Below are positions 1 through 14,100 of a stretch of 64,000 nucleotides of DNA, one piece after another; the stretch's first letter is position 1, and every line of letters starts with the position of its first letter. Source of the DNA: Strix aluco (Eukaryota; Chordata; Aves; Strigiformes; Strigidae); contig NC_133932.1 in NCBI RefSeq assembly GCF_031877795.1, positions 138,045,531 through 138,109,530 of the forward strand. The letters run 5' to 3'. The position numbers were made by a program, and so were the translations under genes. Below the pieces are notes generated by a model. That model worked only from the letters and a program-made list of their open reading frames with translations, was not told the origin of the DNA and did not search any database.

Positions 1-1926
1 CTCCAGTCCCAGGCGCCCACCAGCGACATCGCCCCCTCAGTGAAAACAAACCACTTCTTCCTCCCCTCTCCCCGTGACCGTTCCCTGGGAGGATCCACTA
101 CCGCTGCAGTTCCATGTGAACGCCGCCTGGTCCTGCCAGTGTTACCCACGGGCTTGACCAGCAAATCGTGCAACCCTACAGCGGGACATACCCCTCCCGC
201 TGGTGCTTAGAGCAAGGTGCTGACACAGAAACCTCCTCTGCTTTGCCTAATGAACAGCGACACGAACACTTCACTGAGCGAGCCTGCAATAAATCACTGA
301 GCTTTGCATTCATCATTCAGTTTTCACTTTTCCCTCCAAGCCTTTTTTCTACACCTAAATCACAATTAGCAGCGGCCTCTCCTGTGCCTCACCCTTCTCT
401 ACCAGTGTTTCTAGCAGGAGAGCTTGAAACCAAAGTGCCCAAATATTTGTTTTGTTCAAAACTGTCGCAGCATTTACCTGCCTCCAGGACTCTAAACCTG
501 TCCCAGCCTCGCTCTGTCTCCTGATGGATGCGTACGCTTTTGTGTGAGAAGAGACCTGCTGAGCTCTGGCAGGACACTCCCCGCGTTTCACGCCCCCAGA
601 CCCTGGGGTCAGCCGCAGAGCCTGTGTGCGAGCGTGCTGTGGGTGCCCCTGCTCAGGGACAGGACACTCAGAAGACACAGAGCGTGAGCAAAGCCATTCT
701 GCAGGGCCTGTTCAGCTCAGCAGTGCCATGGCTGGCTGGTCCCTAGCCTGCAGGAGGGACTCAAAGGCCAGAGCCTTGCTCAGAGAGAGGACAAGACTAA
801 CTGCCTTCCTCTGCCTCCACCAGGCCCTGAGAGAGCCCTTCGTCCAGGCCAAGCCTTGCCAGACAGTTTTGCAAGCAGAGTGCCAGCGGGACATGCAAGA
901 AGGCTGGGCAAGGGATGGCTGCGACCTGGAACAGGAAGGGAAAAAGTAATGAAGGGGGAAGGCCTGACCGGAGTTGCAGAGTGTCCCTGGGTCCTGTGCT
1001 GATGGCCACCCAGCACGGCAGTGACCTGCCAACACAGTTCTGCCTGCTCCGACCTGCCTCTGGGGCGCAGCTCAGGCAGGACCAGCGACAGAGGAAAGGT
1101 GCCATCACCATGATGTGCTAAACCCAGCACAGCGCAAGTGGCCTGAAGTGCAGCAACGCACGCAGCAAGCACATCTCTTCTGATGCAGGTTCTCCTCATG
1201 CTGGGCAGAGGAGATGAGGACAGCCTCGACTGCTCTGCTGCTGCCAGCACGGCTCCAGCGAGCCCTGGCCAACGGGCCACTCCGCAGGGGCCACAGCTGG
1301 GGGTGGCTGGAGGGTCGGTCCTCACCCGCTTTTGCTGAGCAGCGCAGACATAACTCCATCTGCAGCACACCCAGTGCCCGGGTGACCGCTGCCACCACAC
1401 AGTGCTGGGAGGGAAAGCTGGGCTGGGACCCACACCAGATCCCCAGAAAACCCCTGTGAGAGCAAAGTCCAGCTGGGCAGCGCTTTCCAGACCTCCCAGA
1501 AAGCCGAGTGGCTATACCAAAAGTCCTGAGACCTAGAAGTTAACAGCCCCCATGCCTGCCTGCTCAGCAGTGTTTACCCCTGGCTCTGCTGGGTCAGGTT
1601 GAGGCTCCCTTTCGCCTTCCCTCCTTGCAGGCACATGTGAGCCAAGAGCTTCTGCCTGCTGGTCCGCCCCATCGGTCTCAGGGCCCTCTGCTCTGTGCGC
1701 AGGCACGGCCGTATCTCCCAAGGACGTGCCTGTCTTACCACATCTCAATCAGATTCACCAGACCGCCTTGGCTGCTCAGGGATGCAACTGGTGCCTGCTT
1801 ATCTCCCACCCCAAAACTCTTCTGGGTGCCCCTGCCCACTCCTTTTCCCTCTGCAGAACTGCCCACCCCCCAGCCCGGAGGCCGTCACACCTCTGCCTCC
1901 CCAGGGCTCCAGCCTGCTGCCCCCAC
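1..1926. other. DCHS1 intron, running off the window
   Basis: GC-moderate non-coding sequence on the 3' side of the last visible exon. I found no cadherin linker motif (DxNDN) or LDRE motif in any minus-strand frame here, so the next exon must lie outside. No interspersed repeat was recognised. Confidence 0.7.
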
Positions 1927-2114
1927 CTGCACGGGCAGCTCCTGCCCACTGGCCACGTGAAGGAAAGCAGGAGCGTTGTCATTCTCGTCCAGCACAGTGA
2001 CATAGATGGTTCCTGTGGCACTGCGGGGTGGTGCTCCCCCATCCTGCACGATCACCAGGAGCTGGTAGCTGGACTGCTGCTCCCGGTCCAGGCTCTGCTT
2101 GGTGCTGAGCTCCC
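1927..2114 (-). CDS. DCHS1: DCHS1 coding exon 6: end of repeat 11, start of repeat 12
   Basis: The exon is 188 bases (residues 1144-1206), entered in phase 1 and left in phase 0. It encodes ELSTKQSLDREQQSSY, then VQDGGAPPRSATGT and the linker DENDNAPAF, ending in GQELPVQ. The acceptor is TCACAG|GGGAGC and the donor CAG|GTGGGG, which is less ideal than the other donors. No further cadherin exon is visible between here and position 1. Confidence 0.92.
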
Positions 2115-5100
2115 CTGTGAGGGAGAAGCAGGGACACAGCTCAGCCCAGAAACAGCTTCAGAGGAGAGCCCGTGCCCAGGTGTGTCGCTGGGGAGCCTGG
2201 CACCGCAGGGGTAGGAAGATTGGCCTGGCCTGCATCCCTTTTGACCTGTGCTGGGCCTTCTCCCCAGCCAGCCCCAGCCGAGGAAGCCAGGAGGTCTCTC
2301 ACCTGTCTGCGTGTGGATGAGGAAGTTGGGATCGTGCTGGAGGAGGCGGTAGGTGAGGCGGCTGTTCTGCCCAGCATCCCGGTCACTGGCCATCACCCTC
2401 CCCACACTGCTACCGGGAGCCTGATTCTCAGGAACAGTGAAGAAGTAACGCTCCTCACTCAGCCGGGGGCTGTTGTCATTCTCATCCGTGATGCTGATCC
2501 GCACGGTGCTGGTGCCTGTTTTCCGGGCTTCCCCCCCAGCCCCAGCCCCTCCTGCCGAGGCCAGCACTGTGAGCACATACAGGTCCCGCGTCTCCCGGTC
2601 CAGTGCGCTTTTGACATAGAGCCAACCGCTCTCAGGCACGATGCCGAAGCTGGCAGCATCCCCGTCCGCACGCAGGTGGTAGGTGAGGGGCACGGACTCT
2701 GTGTCGCGCGCCAGCGCCCGCACCTGCAGGAAGCGGGTGGAGACAGGCACACCCTCCTGCACCTCCACGCGGTAGGTGAGCGTGTCAAAGATGGGCCCAT
2801 TGTCGTGCTCAGCTTGCACGTGCACCAGCAGCGTGAAGGTGGAGCTGAGCTGGGGAGCACCGCTGTCCCGGGCCACGATGGCCAGCCTGTAGGCTGCGCT
2901 GGCTTCGTACTGAAGGGCCCCGACCAGCCGCACCGCCCCCGACGCGCGCTCCACGCTGAAGGCGCCGTCGCCACCTGACACCAGCTCGAAGTTCACCTGA
3001 CCGTTGGCGCCGCTGTCGCGGTCCTCGGCCTGCAAAGTGTACACCGTAGTGCCAGGCTCTGTGGCCTCTGGCAGCAGAATGGAGTCGGAGGGGGCCGGGA
3101 ACGCTGGCACGTTGTCATTCACATCTGACACGGAGATTTTCACACGTGTGTTGCTGTAGGCAGGAGGTGAACCACTGCGGGCCTGCACATCCAGGATGAG
3201 GACAGCCTGGGACTCGTGGTCAAGGGGCAGGCTGGTGCGGAGCTGCCCGGAGGCAGAGTCGATGGAAAAGTAGCCGTGAGGATCCCCCGAGGAGATGGAA
3301 TAAAAGATGTCATCAGCATGACCTGCAGACAAGGACATGGAGTCAGGAAGAGCGATGTGGGTCACCTCAGCCCCCCATAGACAGCAGCAGGGCTGGGCAG
3401 CGCTGCCTGCAGCAGACTCTGCTCGGGAGGCGCACAGCAACACTGTGTGTGCATGGTGTGTGTACACGCGTGTGTAAGCACATGTGTGAGAGCGTGCAGA
3501 GCTCAGTGACAGTCACACCGGCGCGCGTTCGGGCGCGGGTGCCTCTGGGCATGCAGGGACCCCCCAGAACGGGGTCGCTCTGTGAGGACGTGAGGTACTG
3601 GATCTCCCAGATGATGCCGGGACAGGGCGAGTGGCAGCACACAAAAGGGACAAGCCGGTACCTGGAGGGTTCTGGGCCCGGACAGCCCCCACACTGGCAC
3701 CCTGCAGCACATCCTCGGGCACTGTGAAGAAGTACTGAGCTTGCTCGAAGACAGGTGGGGAGACAGTGCCCTCCACGACGCTGATGTTCACCCGGGCATT
3801 TGGCTGTGCCTGTAGGCCCCCACCATCTTGTGCAGAGATCACCAGCTGCACCAGGGTGTTGGCTTTACCACTCAGGGACCATGAGAGGGAGATGACACCT
3901 AGGGAAGAAAGCAGTTGGGAAGGCACGATGCCTGCCCCCCGTCCGTCATCCGGCACCAAGGGAACAGGCCAAACCATAAGCTTGGAAAGGAAGAACTAAG
4001 GGGGCAGCAAACAATGTGTGTCACTGTGGGGGGTTCGCCATGGAAGAACTGGAGTAAAGAAGAGGAACCCTGCTGGGAAAGCCCCCCCAAATCCTCCTTT
4101 CTCAACATTAAGCTCAGCCCTGAGCTAAGCAGGAGTAAGGGCTGGGGGAAACGAGCCAGAGGGCAGGTCTTGGGAAAGAGAAAGGAGGGAAGGGGGCTTC
4201 CAGTGTGGGGCACAGGGTGAGTCACGAGACAGCAGGGGGGATCTGGACTGTGGGGAGGCTCTTGGAGGAGACGTGGAACTGAAGGACCGTCCTCGACAGG
4301 CCCTACAAATGAGGTGGCCCTGCATTAGGGTGGCTGGTAGGCCCGTCTCATCCCAGTCACATTCTGGGAACTTGGGGACCAGTGTGGAGAGACCCCAATG
4401 CCTGTGCTGAGCACAGGGCACCTTCCTGTCCTGCTGAGAGCCCCTGGCGCCACGTGCCCATGCACCTACCCCCAGCAGAAACTGCTCTGGCTTTGGTGGC
4501 CAAAGGCAGAGCAGATGCAGCCAGTGAGAAAGGCGGGACTGAGTGTGACAGAATTACAGGGAAAGGGAGTAAACTGAGCAGGGGAGAGGAGGCAACTGGG
4601 CAGGGACAAGAAACTAAGCAGGATATAGCCTGAAGGGGCAAAGCAAGCAGCATGCAGGAGGAAAGGTGCAGTAAGTCAGGGAGGGGGAACGAGGGAGAGA
4701 AAGGAAGATGGGACAGATGAGGAACAGAACAGGGAGCAGAAACAAGAGGTGAGACTGAGTCTGGGAAGGGGCTGCCAGAGGCTCAGGAAGCTGAGGCAGG
4801 GAAGATGTGGCAGGGAGAGGAACAGACACATTCTGGTGGCAGATTGCACTGCTGAGATGGGCAAGAAGTGACCCTCAGGCTGGCTTTGACACCTGCCCGC
4901 ATCCCACCGCTCTGACGGCCGCCCGCTCTGGCTGCCCCCTGCACTCCCTCTCACCTGTGTCCTTGTTGAGGGAGAAGAGAGGGGGTGAGTTTCCCAGGAC
5001 AATGCGGTAGGTCACCTTCCCATTCAGCCCCTCGTCCTTGTCGTGGGCAGTAACTCGCAGCACGGCTGTACCGGGCATGCTCTGTGTGCTGATGCTGGCA

Positions 5101-8100
5101 GCATACTCCAGTGGGTAAAACACCGGCCGGTTGTCATTTATGTCCTCCAGAAAAACCTTCACATACACCATGGAGTTCAGGCCGCCCTGCGGAGGGACCA
5201 GATCAGAGACGGCACAAAGAGCAGGGGCAAGGACAGCAGTGTCCCCTGCACAGTGCTGAGCCAGCAGCTCTGCACCCCTGCGGCCCCTCCAGCACTCACC
5301 CCATCCACAGCCGTGACGGTGAAATCGTAGGCAGACGTGCCCTCATCGCGGTCCAGAGGCTGCACAGTGCACAGCTGCCCCGTGTGCTTGTCGACGCTGA
5401 ACTGTGTGGGGACAACACTGCCAATGCCAGAGCCGATGGAGTAGGACAGGGAGCCAAACGTGCCGCTGTCTGCGTCTGTGGCTGTCACCTGCAGGAGGGA
5501 AGGCACCACGTGAGCAGGGAGCATCACAGAGAAGACCACCAGCCAGACCCAGCCCACTGCCACCACCATCTTCACAACCCAGTGCTGTCCTCTGCTCCGT
5601 GGCCCACAACCACTGCACAGTCCTTAAAGCTGGCCACAGTACAGCACACTGACAGCCTCAACCCTGCGATTCCTGCCCCAGACAAGCCATCACTCCCTCT
5701 GCGGTCCTCCCTGCAAGAGGACAGGCCTCCCCCGGGCTGCAGAGAGTGCCCTGGGCAGTGCCGCAGGCAGCTGTGGGGCTCCCCAGGATCAGCCTGTGCT
5801 GGCCCAGTCCCCACGAGGGGACACAGCCGTGGGGGAGCCCAGCGTCGCAGCCTTGCAAGAGCTGCACCATCGCTTCTATCTACAGCGCTGCCATGGGTCC
5901 CCGCACCACCACAGGCACCTTGTTTCGGGCGGTACCTCCCTTCTTGCACCCCTGGGGCAACATCCACGGCCCAGGTCAACAGAGGTGCCTCAGCAAAGGA
6001 AAAGGCCACACAGAGAGGGGGTGCAGAGAGGCCAAGGCTCACACAGATGCCAAGGATGTAGCAGCCAAGCGTCCCCATTGCACCCAGCTTGGCTGGCCAG
6101 CCAGGGACAACCCACACTCTCACAGCAGCTGCCCCTGGCCCTCTGCTCCTTTTCTGCAAAGGTACTTAAGACAAGACAGGAAGAAAAGCAGCCCCCTTTT
6201 CACCGTGAGCCTGGCTCTGTCCCGCTCTCAGAGCTCTGTGCCCAGCAGCTCTGAGGTGACGACTGAGGGTGACATTGCCCCCTGAGAGCCAGGGCCCACT
6301 GGAGCCTGCGGCACATGAGCCGCACTGGCAGTTACAGACGCCGCAGGAGGATGAAAACCGTTCCCTGAGCGCAAGGCCCCAGCTCCTCCTTGGGCTCCCT
6401 GCAGCACTCAGGTCAGCAGAGAAGAGCTCCTTCCCCCTGAGCCCAGCACCGCTGCCCAGGGCTCCCCCAGCAGCTGGGAGCTCTGCGTGGAGAACAAAGC
6501 CAGAGGACGGAGCCAGGAGGGAGGCAGCTGGGCCAGGCCCGGGTGAAGTGGAGTTCAGGCCTCGTCAGCCACAGCTCCTCCCAGCAGCAGCGCTGGGGCC
6601 TCGGCTCCCGTGAGCGAGAAGCGCAGGAACGTTGCACGCGCGCCAAGGAAAGGGCCCAGCTGGGGGCTGCAAACAGCTCTTTCCTTCGGGCAGGGCCCCG
6701 AACCTGAACCGCTCACCCGATCACCAGAGATGGAGTGACGAGAGGCAGCACAGGGCACGGCTGGGCCAGGGAAGAAAAAATAAATCAGGTAGAGGTGGGA
6801 CCTCCCTCCCCACAGACCACACGCTCTGCGCCCTGGGGAGGAGAGGCAGCACCGGGTTGTGTGCGATAACCCCTCGCCAGTTCTGCTGCCCAGGGAGCCA
6901 CAGCCCCCACGGAGGGGAGGCAGCACCTGCAGCACCCCCTCACCAGCCCTCCTGCCCCGCTGCCTGCACTCTGAGGGGAGCACATCAGCAGTGAGCACCG
7001 TGCTCCCCGTACAGAGGATTTGCTCCCAACCCTGCAGCAGCTGCCAGGAGAAGCGCCATGAAACAGGATCCCCCTTCCCTGCTCCAGCTGCAGAGCACTC
7101 AGAGCCACAGGTGCCATGACAGCAGCCCAGCCAGAAAACGCTCGGGGAAATTGGACCCACCTGCCTCCCTGAGCGCAACATCCTCCCTCCCTCCTGCCCC
7201 AGCTCCCTTTGTTCATTTGGGAATATAAATCTGACCTCACTGACATCACTGAAACCCGTATTCAGGTTACCTGCATTCTGGCTCCACGCTGGATATTATC
7301 ACTGGGGCAACAGCCCTGTACCAATACACCGGCGCTGCGTGCTGTGCCTGGCTGTTAGCTGGTAGCGCTCTCCATCACTGCAGATGGAAACGCACCTGAA
7401 GCTGGTAAGCTGCCACAGTGACTGGAATAGGCTCTATGTGGCAAATGATTCACTTCTTTCCTTCAAAATGAACTGATTATCACCCTGAAAGTGCTCTAGA
7501 ATGCATGTCAGCTGCTTTATTACCCTGTACAGCAACAAGCTCTGCAGCAGACTAAGATATTTTCCTCGGGCTCCTCAGGCCAAGGGCTCTGGTGCTTCCA
7601 GAACAGCATCACCTCCCCACCTTAACCATCCTCTACAGTCACCATCCTAAGACAGATACCCACAGAGGAAGCTATCTGGAAATCCAGCTTTCTGCCACAG
7701 GAGCTGGGTCAGATTTGGGAACAGGGGAGGAACAGAGGAGCCCTCACTATCACACAGTGCAGCACCATCTCCCTGGCTGCTCCCTGGCACCCAGAGCCAT
7801 CTCCCTGCAAGCCTGCCTGGTGGAGCCAGCAGGCTGGCACCAGAGCCAAACCTCGCCATGGAGCCAGGGCAAGGCATCCTCAGAAACGTTCCCCGTTCAC
7901 ATGTGTCCAGGACTCCACCTCCCCACCCTGCTGTGGGGCCGTCTGTGGGCCGACGGTCTAACACAAACCCTGCCTGTACGAGCCCACACAGGGTCCAGGA
8001 GAGGTCACGTCATGGCTACACCAGCACTGGTGCGAGCACTACTGGAGACTTGTGTCTGGCCCCGGTCTTAGTCGGAGGGGTGGTGCTAAACCAGCGCCCA

Positions 8101-11100
8101 GAGAAAAGCCACAGGAACAACAGAACACCCCAAGCAGCAGCTCAGTCATTCGCTCGGTGCGGGGCGGCTGGACGGTTTGCTTCACGTCTCTGCCACGGTG
8201 TGGAGGACGTGGGGCCGTGGCGGGCGCACCCCCAGCCCGAGCTCTCCTGCCCGCAGGCAGGCAGTGCCAGCAGACCGCCGGCGTCCTGTCTGCGGTCCGT
8301 GGGACGGGGCTGGCTGCCTGCCCTGCCTGCGCTCAGCAGGGCCCGACACGAGCCCCAGGGGCCGCGCAGCTCCCTGCTGCGGCTGGGGTGGCGCCTCCCG
8401 GGGACCTCTCTGGAGGTCGCGCAGGGTCTGGTCGGCCCCGAGGTCTGGCAGGCACCTCGTCGGGCTGGGACCCATGGCTGCAGAGCACACGCAGCCTGGG
8501 ACATGGTGCACACTTCTAGCTGTGAAGACAATTAAGCACCAAAAGGGCTCACCAAGGCCTGTGGTGAATTCACTGCTCCTGGAAATCTTTAAACCAAGTC
8601 TGGGTATTTTTCTAGGAACTTTACTGGAAGCTGATGCAGGGCAGCCCCTGTATTTAGCACCCATCCCAAATCTTGGATCAACAGCTGGTTTTACTGTAGC
8701 TTACTTATGAGGCTCCTGATGTTTGCATGAGAAATAAGAGGGAAATGGGGTCAAGCTGTCTATGGGACAGCCCAGGAAACGCTCCGTTCGGGGTTGTGCA
8801 AGGCCCCTGCTTGAATATGTGGGAGCAGGAGTCAGAGCTCTGAGCCCGAGTGGAGCTCCTGCAGCACCCTCACCTCTGACTTCGCTGGACATCCTGCAGG
8901 GCCAAGACTGGCTGTTCCCAGGAGGAGCCGTGTGAGAGGAGAAAGGAGAGGAGAAGGCTGCAGCTGGGAACAAGACACCCACACAAGCTTGCAGGGTCAG
9001 CATGCAGATGCGAGGTGTGGACAAAGCTGTGGGGTCACCTCATCTGCACAGGACACCTGCACAAGCTCACACAATCACCACAGATACACCAGGCACAATG
9101 TGCAGAGGCAAAGAGCTGCTGTACTTCTGCCCAAGACTACAGCACACACAGCTGAAACCCCACGTGCCACAAACAGAAGTGTTCACAAAGCGCAAGGGCA
9201 GGGAGACTGCCCACGCGGGGTGAAAACGTCCTGTGCCGTGCCGTCGGACGGCAGTGCTGCCAGAGCCCAGCGCTCCCTCCCCGAGTTGGGACTCCAAGGG
9301 TGCTCCCTGCGGCAGGGAGCTCTGGCATCGAGAGTCCAGATGCTCCCGTTCACAGACTCAGCCAGATCAGCAGCGAGAAGGAAGCCATGGTGAATTGTTC
9401 CTATGGTTCATTACACTCCCTGTTGAAGAGCTACTTCTAGTCACTGCTGCTATCGCTGAGTCCGATCCTGCCGCTGTCAGACTAAGGGTGGTTGTTCTCA
9501 GAAACCCTCTCTGTATTGGCACTGGTTGGTGGACCAGGCACCCATCCCTTCCTGGATAAACCAGCTGCGTGGTCAGAGTGTTTTCTGGCCTGTACCTTTC
9601 CTGTTCTACCCTGTAGGACCCCATTCTCCAAAGGGAAATCCTTCGCCATCAGGAGATAATGGCTGCATTAACTCATCCTGCTATTGGATATGGGAGATGT
9701 TTCTGACAGCAATCTGCTCCTTCGTCTTGAGGAGAGAGAGACTGAGGCTCAGGGTCCTGCAGAGCATCCTGCTCAAGTCTAGAATGAGGTCAGGGTTTCT
9801 GAGCAGCACAGGGCCAGTGCTCCCGCCTGTGTTTCGGCCTGGTTAAGATGTGCTTGGCTGCAAGCACGGTATTTCTCTGGAGCCTGCCACAGCTGTGCGC
9901 AGCACATGCAGCACTACTCTCCCTCCATGCTTGTCCTCTCATCCTGCCTACAGCGTGCTCCCGGCACAGCCCAGCCTTCACACAGAGCCCGCTCAGCCCA
10001 GGGCAGCACTGGTGTCCCCAGCCAACACACACTGTGCTAGCCACGGCCAGGTCCGGCCTGCAACGGGCTCCCCCTTGTCCCACAGCACAGCCCATCCCTG
10101 CCTGCCTCTTGTGCTCCACACAGCTCCATCACATCCCAGGGCCCATCCAGACGCTCCCAGGGCACCGGGACTGGCGCCCTTCTCCTGGCACCCCCAGTGA
10201 CACCCCCATCACCTCCCTCTATTGCCAGCTTCCTCCAGTGTCCCCCACTCTGGATATCCCCCCGACACTCAGCGGTGCCCCCCAGTCCTGCTGGGGCTGT
10301 GCAAAGCCGGCACCGGACCATGGGCTGGGAAGCGGCGCCCGGGCTTGGGGCGGGTCATCTCCCTCCATGCCTGCCTTCCCCTCGCAGGGCAGCGCAGCAC
10401 GGCCTGCCAGGGTGTGCTGGCAGCGCCTGGCTCAGGGCTGGACACAGCTGGTTGCTCTCCAGCAGTGCGGGGTTCAACACAAATGCAAACGTGGAATTCC
10501 TCGCTTCAGGGCACAGTGATTCCGAACTGTACAGATTCAGAAAGCAACTACCTGCGTTCACAGAGAAAAATCCACTCGGGGCTTTAAACACAAGGACATC
10601 AGTGCTGGGCCAGGAAATCCCTGAGCTGGAGCTGCCAAGGAGGCAGTGGTACCTGAGGGAACCCTCTGGATCACAGACCCTGGGTCTTACAAAGGATTTC
10701 AGTCTCCCTGGCCAAGCAGGGGTGCCACGCTGCTGTTCGCTGGCGAGGGAGGACTGACGGAGGATGTGGTAACTGGCAGTAGCCTTGGCTGTCATCGTGT
10801 TCAGGATCCTAACGGGAGTGAGGAGGGAGAGTAGCAGAGTACAGACACTGGACTTCAGGGAAGGCTTCCGCTTATACAGGGAACTGGTAGGTGGGAGGGA
10901 TCCCATGGGAGGCAGTTCCAAGGGCCAAGGGAGCTCGGGAAGGCTGGCAAGCCTTCAGGACAGCACACTCCAGGCCCAAGAACAGTCCATCCCAGTACTT
11001 GGGAAAATGAGGAGACATATCAGCAGACGGCCTTGGCTAAGCAGGGACCTTAGGGCTAAGCTGCAATGCAGTAAGGCAGCATATGGGAGGTGGATGCGGA

Positions 11101-14100
11101 GGCAAGCTACAAAGGAGGAATTTATAAACACTGCCCAGGCATGTAGGGATGGTGCCAGGAAAGTCAAAGTTTGAGAGGGGTTGAGACTTGCAAGGAATAT
11201 TGAGGGTGCTAAGAAAAGCCTCTACCACTGCATTTGTAGTAAAAGGCTGAACAAGGGCCCATTTCTGAGTGTGGTGGGTGATCTAGTGACAGCAGACACA
11301 GAAAAGACTGAGAGACTCAATGCCTCCTTCATCTCAGTCTTCACCAACAAGGTCTCCCTGGCCTTCATACTTTTCGGAAGGGTTCAGAGCTACCAGACAG
11401 GAATGAAGATTGAGCCAGGATTTCTTCAGTGAACTGGATCCATACGAATCCATGGGACCCAGCGGGCTGCATCAATGGATGCTGACAGAAATGGACTTGC
11501 AGGGCTGCTCTTTCAAATGTGGTGGAGATCAGGGGAGATCCCTGACAACTGGAGAAAAGCAAACACTGCACCCCACCTTCAGAAAAGGACAAAAGGATGA
11601 TCTGAGGATCTACACCCTTGTCAGCCACACTTTGGACCCTGGAAGAATCATGGAGCGAGTCCGCTTGGAGCATGTTTTTGGCCACACGGAGGAGCCTGGG
11701 AGGGGAACAGCCAGCACGGATTGACTGTCCTGTGCTTTCTGAGATGCAGTGATGGGATCTGTGGTTGAAGGCATGACAGCTGTGGATGACAACTGCCTTG
11801 ACTTCAAGAAGGATTTTGACACCTTTGCCTCATATCCAAGGCAGGATGTTATGGTCTGGAGGGCTGGACAACCGGGGGTGTCAAAACCAAGTTGGAGGGT
11901 TGAGCTCAGAGGGTGGTGGTTCATGAGCTGTGTTCTGCCTGGAGCAGGGTGACACGTGGAGCACCACAGGGACCAGCCTGGGAACCCCTCCTGCTTCATA
12001 TCTTCAGCGATGGCCCAGGGCAGGCACAGAGTGCACCTTGCCAAGGTCACAAATGACACCAAGCTGGGGGGGTGGGAAGCGGCTGCCACCCTCGAGGGCA
12101 GGACTGCACCCCGAGGGGCTGAGGCACAAGGAATGGGCTGGCAGGAACCGCAGGGAGCTCAGCAAGGACAGATGCCAGGTCCTGCTCTGGGAAGCAGAGC
12201 ACCCTGCAGCTCCAGGGGAGACGTCCTGGGGGTCTGGGTGGGCAGCGAGCAGGACAGGAGCCCCACAGCACCCTGGGCTGTGTGCACAGGGGCACGGCTG
12301 GGAGGCCAAGGGCAGGGATTATCCTCCCCTCGACTCAGCCCTTGCTAAACCACACCTAGACACCGTATCTAGTTTTGGGCCCCCAGCACGGGAAAGCCCT
12401 GGACAAGCTGCGGCGAGGTCGCGGGTGGCCGCAGGGCCGGTCAGGGGCTGGAGGAGCTGCTGAGGGGCCAGGACTCGCTCAGCCTTCAGCAGGGAAGCTG
12501 CAGCCCCAAACAAACTGCCAGTGCCGATGGCGTCAAGACGCTACTGGAGGAGGCTGTGAGCAGCCTGGTCTGACCCCACCGCTGCCCCTGCCTTGAGCAG
12601 GGGGTGGGCAGAGACCTCCCAAGATCTCCGCAATCTGAACGACTCTGTGACTCAGTGACCCAGCTGTTGCACCCTTTCCCCAGCACAGGCTTTTGGACAC
12701 CAGTAAAGCAGCTCGCTCTGCTACACAGAAGCTTGCTCTGCTGTACTACAGCTGCTCTTTGGCTCTGTGTCCAGCACTCGGTGTAGCCCTGTGCTATACG
12801 GCCCTTTATCTGGAATACTTAGGACTCACGACTGTTGCACACTCAGCAGCAGCCCTGGACTTGCTGCAGTAAATCCAGCCAGTCCCAGCAACAGATGCTC
12901 CCCCCGCTTCTCCCAGTCACACACAGGCTAGCTCACAATTCTTCCTCTGACCCCGTGCACTCCTTTCCTGTGCCCATGGGTCTGGGCAACTCCAAGACAT
13001 CTGGGAGAGCTCCAGCGACACAATCCTCAAACCCCTGTTAATCTTAGAGGCAGGGGGCTGCAGGACTAGTCGGGTTTTCCTCAGATATCTGTGTCTCTCC
13101 AAGAGGGCAGGAGCCTTGTACTAAGCCAAAGGCATGCAGCACAAACCAAGGGCTGCAAAGGAAAACCTGATGGAGGGGAATTTAGACTTTGCGTACTGAA
13201 CAAGTGAAGCAGGAGGAGGGAGAGGCAGGGGGGAGCCAGGGAGGATATGCCACTTTAACATGAGGGGACAGCCTGAACCAGAAGCCAGCATCCTGGTGCT
13301 GCTGACGGAAGCAGACAACCTGCAGATCCAGCTGGAGATCAGGGGCTGGAGAATGATTCCAGGGCCAGAAACCAACAGCATCCTTAGGGGAAAAGCTGCA
13401 TCTCACTGCAGACTTTGGAGGAAAGATGTTTAGTCCAGGCAGTTGTTAAATCAGTGCTGCAGCCATGCCCCAGAGCGGGATGGGGGCGAGGGGACAAAGG
13501 CACTCAAATGCTGACAGCTGCTGAGTGGGCAGTGAGCCCTTACAGACAACCCCAGCAGGATGTTTGGTACGCTGGGCAGCCTCTCTATGTCCACAGAAGT
13601 TGTTTGTGACCACTATAAAAAGGCTGAGGATGTTCTCAAGTCTGTGTGCATGACAGGCAGTGAATATTTAGAGACATGATTAGCCAGATACTGTAAACTC
13701 AGGCTTAGGAATATCATGACAGTCATGTGAACACTAGGATGTAAAAGGTATGCCAGCAGAAGAAATGTGCTAACTGAAACACACCCAAAAATGCAAAATG
13801 TTAAAATCAAATAGCTACAGTTTGGCACAATCACCATCTGTGTGCTGGGAAGAACTGGGAAAGGCCTAAAGGATAAGAGGCAGGGCAAAGGGAATAGGAC
13901 AGTAAATGCAAAAGGAACTGCACAGTGTAGTGGTAGCATGAGGCTGGGATATGCTACTGTTGTTTTTGCATTAAAAATCATAGAATCATAGAATAGTTTG
14001 GGTTGGAGGGGACCTTTAAAGCTCATCTGGTCCAACCCCTCTGCAATGACCAGGGACGTCTTCAACTAGATCAAGTTGCTGATATCAATACAGGAAAAGA

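Noticed and set aside
2052-3467. One uninterrupted 471-codon cadherin frame
   Set aside because: Cadherin similarity stops at splice sites at 3322 and 2303; the extensions on both sides are intron.
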